A DNA stretch of 64,000 nt from Bdellovibrionales bacterium CG10_big_fil_rev_8_21_14_0_10_45_34 (GTDB lineage: Bacteria; Bdellovibrionota; Bdellovibrionia; Bdellovibrionales; 1-14-0-10-45-34): assembly GCA_002778785.1 (NCBI GenBank), contig PEZS01000002.1:103126-167125 (forward strand). Reading direction: 5' to 3'. The position numbers and the translations under genes are program-made. Positions 45,124-52,892 of this stretch are shown one piece after another. How positions within the stretch are numbered: the stretch's first letter is position 1; each line of letters starts with the position of its first letter. Under the pieces are notes generated by a model, which ran no database searches, was not told the origin of the DNA, and saw nothing but the letters and a program-made list of their open reading frames with translations.

Positions 45124-46200
45124 TTACGCCTCTGAAAACAAGCGCGCTTTGGCGGCTTCTTTTTGTCTTAGCTTATAGGCCATATGCGAAGTTGGGCCCT
45201 TGAGCGTTCGAGCATGGGTGTCGTAGTCCATTATCTGAACTTCATAAGGAAAGAAAAACCTAGAAGTGCGCCCGTCGATAGGAAGGCGAATCAGCTGCCT
45301 TGAAATAAACTTAATGACTCGGTAATCGTCAGCCGAGAACTCATTTTCACGATCTCGAAAGAGTGCCCTATGGGAATCGGTTTGCAGCTTCTGCTCAAGT
45401 TGTTTTTCGATTTCATCCGAGTCTAACATACCCTTGGTCTCGGCTAGAGTTTCAAGAAGTAAGTTGACGGGATACAATGTATTTTTCGACTGATCCGGCA
45501 AAATATTCGGAAAACTAACGAGCTCTTCAGCCACCAGATAGCGAACCACTCGAAATGCTTCAAAAATATTTCGTGAGACAAACCGAACTCCCATCTTGTC
45601 GTAGATTGATATAGCGACCGCCTGTGGCTTTGAGAGAAATTTTGTCACCGCGCTATCGGTGGCCTTAAAAGGTTTTACGTCAAACCTCTTAATAGGAATC
45701 TGATCCGCCCGAGATGTCCCGCCCAAAACGGTTCCCATAATGGGGTCTTGGATAAGATGCGGCCGGAAATTAGCCAGCACCTGCTCTTGAATCAGATCAG
45801 AAAAAGTAAAGAAGAGATCGTGCTCTATGTGCGAGATCACATGCATCGCTCTGAGGGTCGCGCAACTCCAACGGCGAACAGCCCGATCTACTTGATCTCT
45901 TGGTAGGCTGCAATAAACGATGAGTTGACTAGGGTCTCCCAATTTTTGGATGTCAGAGACTTCCGAAGGAGGGGCGCCCACCTCAGCCTGATAGTTTTCT
46001 TTAAGGTAAGTGATTGCACGAAGAAAGAGTGCCACCAAGCGATCGCGATCTTCTGCTTCTTCAAGATCATAACCGTAGGTCTTTAAAAATCGATGCGCTT
46101 TTTCAATGGTATCAAGATGCAGTGAGCGCAAATCGACCGCCGATTCTCCGCCAATCACACATCCTAGTATTTCTTCATTAAATTCTTCGGGTCCAAACAT
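45124..46200 (-). CDS. TIGR04552-like conserved protein
   Basis: A 358-residue soluble protein that I associate with the TIGR04552 family of unknown function, found in deltaproteobacteria and Bdellovibrionota; this recognition is tentative. No signal peptide. Conserved-looking parts are VRFVSRNIFEAFRVVRYL and DYRVIKFISRQLIRLP, which are reminiscent of RelA/SpoT-like or nucleotidyltransferase folds, but no catalytic residues can be named. First gene of the minus-strand unit continuing into the phosphorylase gene. Confidence 0.6.
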   Translation of the reverse strand: MFGPEEFNEEILGCVIGGESAVDLRSLHLDTIEKAHRFLKTYGYDLEEAEDRDRLVALFLRAITYLKENYQAEVGAPPSEVSDIQKLGDPSQLIVYCSLPRDQVDRAVRRWSCATLRAMHVISHIEHDLFFTFSDLIQEQVLANFRPHLIQDPIMGTVLGGTSRADQIPIKRFDVKPFKATDSAVTKFLSKPQAVAISIYDKMGVRFVSRNIFEAFRVVRYLVAEELVSFPNILPDQSKNTLYPVNLLLETLAETKGMLDSDEIEKQLEQKLQTDSHRALFRDRENEFSADDYRVIKFISRQLIRLPIDGRTSRFFFPYEVQIMDYDTHARTLKGPTSHMAYKLRQKEAAKARLFSEA

Positions 46201-46263
46201 GACCCCAGGTTACCCGCCGCTATTCTTTGTTGGCAAGTTTAACAATTTCCCAAACTCGCCCGA

Positions 46264-46290
46264 AATATTTGGCCAGGAATATTTGGCCAG
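46264..46290. repeat. Two-copy 14-bp tandem repeat
   Basis: AATATTTGGCCAG occurs at 46264-46276 and 46278-46290, separated by one G. It lies in the 159-bp region upstream of the TIGR04552-like gene and downstream of the lipoprotein gene; it could be a binding site or a chance duplication. Confidence 0.4.
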
Positions 46291-46359
46291 AGAGGTGTAT
46301 CCTAAGCATCTAAGCCCAAGACAATTGCCTCAGAGACAGTTCCGCCAGACATTTGCGAT

Positions 46360-47313
46360 TTAATTGCAAGCAAACATGCGGCAGGCCTCTATCGCGAAAC
46401 CACCTATGTTTCCGCTCATTACGAGCCCCTGAGTATTCGTATAATTATTCTGCCCGTTGTCATACGAAATATTGCCTTGATAATAGATAACGCCGTTATT
46501 CTGTTTAAAATACCCGGTGAGCGTGACTGAACCGACGTTGTCTTGAAAAATGATATAGGCACCAATTCCATCCGACGCAGAAAACAGATTGCTATTAGAA
46601 ACTATCTGTCCTTGCGAGGATGGGGTGAGCGCAACAGAAACCGCATCAAGAAAGTTGCCCGCCTGATCTGTCATGTCGTCGTTGATAGCAAGAACAAGAC
46701 TCCCCTGCGGGCTAAGATTTAGCTGCATCCCTAAACTAGAAGTCAGCATATCGATAGCCTGAGTGAGATTTACGATGCCATTACCCGATCTGATTTGCAC
46801 GTCTGCTTTTAAATACCCCTCAATTGGCAACTCCTGAGATCTCATATTCCCAAAATCTCCTCCGTAGGTAGCTCCCATAAAGTGCGCTAACATTTGCCAG
46901 GCGCTTCCCTGATCGCCATTCGAGTAAATATATCCCCAGCCTTTATTAGGTAGCGGATCTTGAAAAGTAGATTGACCTTGGCCAGCCCCGGGCACACCGG
47001 GCACTCCGCCAGGTCCTACTGCACCTCTATCGGTTGTCGGGCGAACCTGAACGCTACCGCCTTGCTTCTTTCTCTCGCCGCATGCCGATAGTACAGCGAT
47101 CGCTGCAAAGGATACGATCAGCCATTTCAGAGTCTTGGCACTTTGCTTCCAATTCCCAGCGCCGAAAACACTGAAATTGCAATTGAGATAAGACACTCTT
47201 TCGACATGTACTTGCTTCTTCGCTTCTTTATGGCTCATCGTGCGCCCCGCTTTTTTGGTCATAGGTGAGGCTCTGCCTCTAATAATTAAGTTTGAAGGTA
47301 CGTGCTGCCTCAA
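46360..47313 (-). CDS. Putative lipoprotein with collagen-like linker
   Basis: Not recognised as a family. A lipoprotein signal ends in the lipobox AVLSAC at about residue 77, and the mature part opens with a Gly/Pro-rich, collagen-like GPGGVPGVPGAGQGQ linker followed by a beta-rich domain of about 200 residues ending in a cysteine pair (CRMFAC). The frame begins at 47313, but the n-region before the lipobox is then far too long; a start near 47238 or 47196 is more plausible. The neighbouring genes are not related in pathway. Confidence 0.65.
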   Translation of the reverse strand: MRQHVPSNLIIRGRASPMTKKAGRTMSHKEAKKQVHVERVSYLNCNFSVFGAGNWKQSAKTLKWLIVSFAAIAVLSACGERKKQGGSVQVRPTTDRGAVGPGGVPGVPGAGQGQSTFQDPLPNKGWGYIYSNGDQGSAWQMLAHFMGATYGGDFGNMRSQELPIEGYLKADVQIRSGNGIVNLTQAIDMLTSSLGMQLNLSPQGSLVLAINDDMTDQAGNFLDAVSVALTPSSQGQIVSNSNLFSASDGIGAYIIFQDNVGSVTLTGYFKQNNGVIYYQGNISYDNGQNNYTNTQGLVMSGNIGGFAIEACRMFACN

Positions 47314-47486
47314 AACATCCTAACTTCAAAGGACGTGCCATTTGTAAGCGGCACTGGGCCGCTGAGCCCACCACTTAGTCGAGCTGACCTGGGGAATCCT
47401 TTACCTCATCTACTCTAGCGATGAAGACGAGCAAATTGCGCCCAACGACTGTCTAACTTTTCGACAGCCCGGCGCCTCCGGGATTT

Positions 47487-47540
47487 TTTGTAATTCTCCA
47501 GCGACTTTGACCGGTTCTAATTTGCCAGGGACTTTGACCG
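47487..47540. repeat. Imperfect 27-bp tandem duplication at the HNH gene end
   Basis: Units 47487-47513 and 47514-47540 match at 22 of 27 positions. The first (coding-direction) unit contains the TAG stop of the HNH gene; in the second the corresponding codon is TAC and the frame stays open for a further 34 codons. Confidence 0.65.
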
Positions 47541-48791
47541 CTTTAGTCCCATATCTTCTGTTTCTGTATGTCTTCCACCTTCGTGATGCTGCAAGTGGTG
47601 GGACTTACAAAGAATAGTGACATTCTCTGGATTGTCTTTTCCTCCGTGTGATACAGGCTGGATGTGATGAAAATCTAACCACTTTTTTTCATGGCAGCGT
47701 ATTCCTCGCTTGTTTATGTGAGTGCAGCGATTTCCATCGCGTAGAAGCACCTTATGACGAACCTCAGCCGGAAGGTTTTTGCGATGACTTCGCTTCTCGC
47801 GGTTTAAGGATCTTCTTGTCAGCCTTAATTTTACTGTTCTTGTGAACAATTGACCTTCGCCAGCTTCGCATTCGCTATTTAGACTGTACCTTTGATGTTC
47901 ACTCTCGCGCTCTAAGGTTTGGTTTTTAAGCCTACGGCGTACTGTGCTTGTGAAAAGTACATTTGAAACACTATCGCTTAACCTCTTTGAACTGTCCTCT
48001 TTGTTTTTATGAACGTCTGCTTCGTATATTGCATTTTTCGCCGCAGCTACTTTGTGGGCGCTCTCTGGTCGACGATAGTTGTCAATTTTAGTTTTAGATT
48101 CTTCTTGCCCTGTTTTCTCAGTTACTGCCTTTTCTGAATGTCTCGAGCGACCGCTTTCGCCGCTTGACCTTTGACTTTTTGCCACGGCCCTTTGGGCTTT
48201 TCTTATAGGGTCTACTTTTTCGACAAAAAACTCCACGATTTGCTCAAGCGTTGCTTCGTAGCTAAGTGGTCGCTGAGTTCTTTGACATAAAATGTCTTGG
48301 GCTCTTTGAAACTTCTCATAAAGCTCTTCGCTGACACCAATCGTTAGCTTGATGCGATTTTCTTGCACTGGCTTAGCTGCTTCATGGACGACTTCTTTCG
48401 GGTTAACAAGCACGACTTCTTTTTCAAGTTTTTTGCACGGGAGGGTTTTACACAGCTCAATCCATGTCTGCTTGTTTTCAGGGGTGATGACGCTGACAAT
48501 TTTTCTCGCTTTTGACACCGAGAAGTCGCCTGCTCGAATAGCCGCTTTCAACTCAGGCACTTCTCGAGATTTTCTCATAACACCAATGAAGCTTGCCGCT
48601 ACGGACTCCGACAGTTTCAAAGCTTCTGTGCAATAGGTCCAAAGACTTCCGTAACCGAGGCGAATAAAGGCTCTATGTTTTTCAACTTCGTCTAAAGCCT
48701 CAATAAGTTCTGCTTCGGCAGTAAGGTACTTTGCAGTTTTTTCGACGGCGTTAATGTGAATCTTTCTTAAAAAGACATTGTCTGGCTTCAT
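47517..48791 (-). CDS. HNH endonuclease domain protein
   Basis: 424-residue protein with an HNH nuclease at the C-terminus: VRHKVLLRDGNRCTH, a four-cysteine-type zinc site, FHHIQPVSHGGKDN and NVTILCKSHHLQHHEGG. The N-terminal 200 residues are helical and resemble the DUF222-like region often found before such domains in Bdellovibrionota. The long middle part (about 200-330) is basic, low-complexity and rich in Lys, Ser and Glu. The substrate is not known; such genes are often multi-copy and mobile-looking. The end of the gene carries a tandem duplication that sets the stop. Confidence 0.82.
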   Translation of the reverse strand: MKPDNVFLRKIHINAVEKTAKYLTAEAELIEALDEVEKHRAFIRLGYGSLWTYCTEALKLSESVAASFIGVMRKSREVPELKAAIRAGDFSVSKARKIVSVITPENKQTWIELCKTLPCKKLEKEVVLVNPKEVVHEAAKPVQENRIKLTIGVSEELYEKFQRAQDILCQRTQRPLSYEATLEQIVEFFVEKVDPIRKAQRAVAKSQRSSGESGRSRHSEKAVTEKTGQEESKTKIDNYRRPESAHKVAAAKNAIYEADVHKNKEDSSKRLSDSVSNVLFTSTVRRRLKNQTLERESEHQRYSLNSECEAGEGQLFTRTVKLRLTRRSLNREKRSHRKNLPAEVRHKVLLRDGNRCTHINKRGIRCHEKKWLDFHHIQPVSHGGKDNPENVTILCKSHHLQHHEGGRHTETEDMGLKRSKSLAN

Positions 48792-49116
48792 CGCGTCTCC
48801 TTTGCGTTTCTAGTTTCGAAGTCATTCTACACCTGGCTTTTAAAACACTGGTTTTTCGCTCTATACGAGTTCAGCAAGGGCGATGAAAACGTAGCTAAGG
48901 AGCGAGACAATTGGGTTTTAATAAATGGCGAGACGTAGCTTCTGGGCTGTTAAAGCGAAAGCAGATAAGAGGTCTAAGTCGTAGGTCAACGTTACGAAAA
49001 ACGACAGAATTACTCGTCAAGTCCGAAGGCTGAGCGTCACGTAATTTTCCAGTGATTTTGTTGCGGCGTAAAAGACCTAATACAGCGGCTAGAGGTTTAT
49101 TCCGTCAAATCTGTTT
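48792..49116. other. Intergenic region, no gene seen
   Basis: About 325 bp between the HNH gene and sixA. I see no open frame with a start signal, no stable hairpin with a T-tract and no repeat. The HNH promoter is expected here. Confidence 0.5.
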
Positions 49117-49602
49117 TTAGGTACTGGCGCCTTTTGGCGCGAAAGAGGCAATGACTTTACCAATCGGGCGAGAGAGATCTTTCGTTTCGACGAGTGTAAA
49201 TTGTGCCTTCTTGAAAGAATTAATCGCGTTTCGTTTTTCGGTAGAAACAAATGCTTCCAGAAGTTCAGAGCAATATGGTTGATGACCCACGACAACTACA
49301 TTCTCAATCTCTGAATATTCGTTAATTGCATCAAAGACAGTTGAAAAAGAGTTGTGCGAGCCCAACCGCTCATCAAAAGTTGGCTCTGGCCAGCCTAAAC
49401 ACTGACACAGTCCTTTCGAAGTTTGTGCACAGCGAACATAAGGACTTGAAAGAACAACATCTGGATGAAAGTTCACCTTCTTCAACATTTCACTAAGATC
49501 TGTAACTTGAGTTTGCCCTTTTTCTGTCAGCTTCCGACTAGAGTCTTTGCCGTCAGCAGAGAGATTTTCTGCGTGTGCGTGGCGAATGATGGCTAGTTTC
49601 AT
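49117..49602 (-). CDS. sixA: SixA-type phosphohistidine phosphatase
   Basis: Histidine phosphatase superfamily member of 161 residues. The catalytic IIRHAHAEN opens the protein (RHG-type motif), and the second His is in VVVGHQPYCSELL. The short length without an alpha-helical cap is that of SixA, which dephosphorylates phosphohistidine on HPt domains. A GAGGAG lies before the ATG. It is a single gene with no two-component genes near. Confidence 0.88.
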   Translation of the reverse strand: MKLAIIRHAHAENLSADGKDSSRKLTEKGQTQVTDLSEMLKKVNFHPDVVLSSPYVRCAQTSKGLCQCLGWPEPTFDERLGSHNSFSTVFDAINEYSEIENVVVVGHQPYCSELLEAFVSTEKRNAINSFKKAQFTLVETKDLSRPIGKVIASFAPKGAST

Positions 49603-49742
49603 TGGCAGGCTCCTCGATCAGCGGGTTGCTGGCTCCAAAAATCTCATTATTGGTAAACTCATGCAGTCGGTTGCTTAGGTAATTAACTCCTAACTTTAAA
49701 GTATCGTTAGGAAGGTCATTGGTTCAACAAGAAGTTGATCCG

Positions 49743-51425
49743 TTATTTTACTCCCTTTCCCTGGGGTTGGCTCTGACTACTACTCTCACCACTGTTGTTT
49801 CGCCCATTTCGTCGTCGCTCCTCAATGACATCTCTCTCAGTGGCCATCGTAAAGGCGTCTAAACAAACCATTTTCGTGATACCTCTTGTTCCATTCAAAT
49901 ACTCCGAGATCGCCTTCTGATAATCAGTTGCTGTCGCCCAAGGACCGAGGCCCTCAATAAACTTTCGTGATCCTCCGGAACCATTGCAAGCCAAACATCC
50001 CAACTGATGTTTTACCTTTCGAAGAGTTTCTGCCGAAAGCTGATCAGAACCAATTCGTTTATTTGCCGTGTTTCTAGAGCCAGTTGATAGACTGAGGCCA
50101 GGATAGCAGCAAGAACTTGCCGAGTGACGAAGAGCCCCTAGGTGGAGCAAACCATTTTCTTTTATTAGCGCTATCTCTTTTTCAAGCTCTACGGAAGAAT
50201 CTCTGTCGATGGCGTCTTTGTACTGCTTACTGTCGTAAAAGTCTCGTCGAGTTTTCCGAAAACCGCTAAATGCCGTTCCGCAATTGAAGAAACGACTGTA
50301 TTCTATCGCACCAAGTTTCACTTTTTGCCTTCTATCAGCAACATCCGTAGAACTCCAGAACTTCTGACTTTGAGACGGCTCACCGTCAGTAGATGGGGTT
50401 ACACCTAAGAAGGGACCAAATCCCTTTTGAACTTCGTAACCCTCAAAGCCACTTCCTCCATGCGATTTGAAAGTTTCATATTTTATTGGGCCTAAATAGG
50501 TCATTCCAAAATAGTTACCTCGCTGACCACCTCTTTTGCCATAAGTTGACTCTTTGGCGGCTTGGGCAAAACGCAAACCCAAAGGAATTGAATCCGTCGA
50601 GTAATCCAGCAATAATTCGTAAGCTTTAAGAGCATCTAGGCCTTCAGTGAGATCCCCAAGAGATCTGCTTTGATCCGAACTCGCTGAACCAGCTGATGTT
50701 TTAGTTATTTCAACTTTGTCTTTTCGCTCAGTGCCCGAAAGGAGGCCTGACTCCTGCGAAGTTCCAGAAGTGCATCTTTGTCGTTTTTGGCTTTTTTCTG
50801 AAGGAGACTTCCAGTTTTCGTATTCGCCAAGAACAAGACACTTATAATATTTCTTTGTGGCATCTCTTTTTTCTTGTGTGATATTTACTTGCGGCAAAGC
50901 TGAGTTGTAGAGATCCTCAAGCAAAGCGTCACTCAAATAGTTAGAACCTGTCTCGTCTGCCCTCTTGCCACAATTTGCCATGTAGATTGCGATATATTTT
51001 TCAAGAAGCTTTTTTGCCTGAAGAGTGTAGTCCTCAATCTCATTATCAGTGGATTCACTATTTATTTTAGCCGCCTGAGATCGCAGGTTCATCGCTTCAA
51101 CCCTAAGCTCTAGAAACTCTAGTCGAAGCGATGTTAAAGTGCCTGTAATCTCTCGGTCGGCAAAAGCAGAATCACACAGTGCCTGATTAATGTGGGCCAA
51201 ATCAGTCCCTGATTTTTCGCGAGGTTTTAAACCAATTTGATCTCTTATTGTGTTAATTCGCGCATCATCACAGTTGAGAAACTTCTCAGACTCCGCGCGT
51301 TCACCCAGAGGACTCGCCGCTGGCCTTTGGCAGAGCCTGGCTGTATCGGCCTCGGTCAAGAGACAATACAATACTAATGTAGCTGCTAAAAAAATATTAC
51401 GAGGCCAAAAACAAGAACGCGACAT
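49743..51425 (-). CDS. Secreted protein with lysozyme-like domain (putative)
   Basis: A signal peptide (residues about 1-27) is followed by a helical, cysteine-containing region and, at about residues 270-400, a domain with FAQAAKESTYGKRGG and NYFGMTYLG. These resemble the FlgJ/glucosaminidase-type pattern (QAALESGWG ... NLFGI) in which Glu is catalytic, so a peptidoglycan hydrolase is possible; I cannot confirm it. Several cysteine pairs, some close together (CC at SASSCCYPG and CLAC), suggest disulfides in the periplasm. It lies 60 bp downstream of the next gene on the same strand, so they could be co-transcribed. Confidence 0.6.
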   Translation of the reverse strand: MSRSCFWPRNIFLAATLVLYCLLTEADTARLCQRPAASPLGERAESEKFLNCDDARINTIRDQIGLKPREKSGTDLAHINQALCDSAFADREITGTLTSLRLEFLELRVEAMNLRSQAAKINSESTDNEIEDYTLQAKKLLEKYIAIYMANCGKRADETGSNYLSDALLEDLYNSALPQVNITQEKRDATKKYYKCLVLGEYENWKSPSEKSQKRQRCTSGTSQESGLLSGTERKDKVEITKTSAGSASSDQSRSLGDLTEGLDALKAYELLLDYSTDSIPLGLRFAQAAKESTYGKRGGQRGNYFGMTYLGPIKYETFKSHGGSGFEGYEVQKGFGPFLGVTPSTDGEPSQSQKFWSSTDVADRRQKVKLGAIEYSRFFNCGTAFSGFRKTRRDFYDSKQYKDAIDRDSSVELEKEIALIKENGLLHLGALRHSASSCCYPGLSLSTGSRNTANKRIGSDQLSAETLRKVKHQLGCLACNGSGGSRKFIEGLGPWATATDYQKAISEYLNGTRGITKMVCLDAFTMATERDVIEERRRNGRNNSGESSSQSQPQGKGVK

Positions 51426-51485
51426 ATAAGATCATTGTAGATATCATTCCAGATAAGGCGACCAATTTTGCAGATCTTTTTGCGA

Positions 51486-52754
51486 TCAGTTCCTTTTTAG
51501 CAACACGACGATGGGCCAGTGATCTGAAACCCCGAGATATTTGCCGCTAACCACGCTTTGACTGTAAGGAAAGCCTTGTGCGTCCCGCTGGAAGTCCTGA
51601 TCATTCACTACTCTCGTGACTGAGTCCTGAACTTGCCACTTCGAATGCTGACTCTGCACGAGCACCTTGTCTAAAAACGACCAAGACTTCTTGGGAGGAT
51701 AATACGTAGTGCCACGGCATTTTTCTAATTTCTTCGCAGCAGCTGCGGCTGTCGCTTTTGACGTCGCCATCGCCGAAATGTCTAATCCATTTGCTCTATA
51801 GGATTCCTTACACTCGGATTCCGCAGCATTGTTCCACACTGAGATTTTGTGCTCTTCATCACTAGGAACATTAAAATCTCCCGCGGCAATTACTAGTCTC
51901 CCCTTCGCACGCTCCACTGCTGCAAGTTCACCTAAAAACTTAAAAGCTTGAATGCGAGAAACCTTTGGATGAAAGGGCGCTGGAAAATGAACCCCAAAAA
52001 CTGTTACTAGCTCGTCTCCACCTAACTCAAAAGTCGCCTTAAGAATACCTCGAGAGTCGCCCACAACCTTTTTTGCTTTGCCGCGAAAAGGAATCTCCCG
52101 CAGTTGTGGTACCTCCACTAGATTCAACCTAGACAACATCGCGACGTCTATGCCCCTCTTATCATGGCCTTCAATGAGAATTGGCTCCGAGTAACCGCAC
52201 TCACCCAAGTGTTTGTCATTGAATCTACGAAGAACCTCGATGTTCTCCACCTCTTGCAAAACCAACACATCTGGGCACCTTGGAGTCGAATTTGGATTTG
52301 GATTTGGATTTGGAATCTGATTTGGATTTGGATGCTGATTCTGATTTGGACTCTGACTCTGACTCTGACTCTGATTGTGATCGGAAGTATTCACAGAAAC
52401 TATCACTGCGGCAAGCCTTCGCATTTTCTCTTCTAAGACTTCTTCGCTCCAATCAAGATAGAGACACTCGTCACGCCATGACTTTTTTGAGATTTTGCGG
52501 CAGAAGTTTTTATGCGCAACCGACTGCTTTTTTGCTAGAGGCAAAAACGTCTGGTCATTCTTTGCAGGATCATCTTGAGTGTCAAAAAAATTCTCTACGT
52601 TGTAGGTCATAAGTGAAAAGCTTTTACGAACATCTTTTGACGAGAAGCCGTGCTCCACACCTTGATCTTTTGGACTGTCCTTTGGCGATACGCATCCGGC
52701 AGTTAAAATGGCTAGCCCCGCTAATATGACTATAGCGCGAAAAAACAATTTCAT
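51486..52754 (-). CDS. Endonuclease/exonuclease/phosphatase-family lipoprotein
   Basis: DNase I/EEP-fold protein with a lipoprotein signal (lipobox LTAGC near residue 21). Catalytic blocks are SLMTYNVENFFDT (metal Glu), VLQEVENIE, VTVFGVHFPAPFH, AAGDFNVPSD and the final SDHWPIVV (general base His). A low-complexity Gln/Pro/Asn/Ser stretch inserted after residue 125 is coded by hexanucleotide repeats. A secreted nuclease or phosphodiesterase is likely. Confidence 0.85.
   Translation of the reverse strand: MKLFFRAIVILAGLAILTAGCVSPKDSPKDQGVEHGFSSKDVRKSFSLMTYNVENFFDTQDDPAKNDQTFLPLAKKQSVAHKNFCRKISKKSWRDECLYLDWSEEVLEEKMRRLAAVIVSVNTSDHNQSQSQSQSPNQNQHPNPNQIPNPNPNPNSTPRCPDVLVLQEVENIEVLRRFNDKHLGECGYSEPILIEGHDKRGIDVAMLSRLNLVEVPQLREIPFRGKAKKVVGDSRGILKATFELGGDELVTVFGVHFPAPFHPKVSRIQAFKFLGELAAVERAKGRLVIAAGDFNVPSDEEHKISVWNNAAESECKESYRANGLDISAMATSKATAAAAAKKLEKCRGTTYYPPKKSWSFLDKVLVQSQHSKWQVQDSVTRVVNDQDFQRDAQGFPYSQSVVSGKYLGVSDHWPIVVLLKRN
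52288..52378. repeat. Hexanucleotide microsatellite inside a coding region
   Basis: Runs of TTTGGA and of GACTCT or CTCTGA hexamers fill this stretch. On the coding strand they give alternating SQ, NP and NQ codons in the EEP-family lipoprotein. Length changes by six bases would stay in frame and vary the linker length. Confidence 0.75.
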
Positions 52755-52892
52755 CTTGACGATTTCCCTTCAAGGCAAATGATTCAATCCCCCCCCTACC
52801 AGATCGCCATGATGTGGTCAGTCTGGGACCGCGATTGCAATAGCCAATTTTTATTAAGACAATTACAATAAGAATTCAACAAGGAGATTTTC

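Noticed and set aside
47468-47489. CCCGG/CCGGG hairpin with a T-tract after the HNH gene
   Set aside because: The T-tract is on the plus strand, while both neighbouring genes read on the minus strand, so it would not terminate them; the hairpin also falls within the open extension of the HNH frame.
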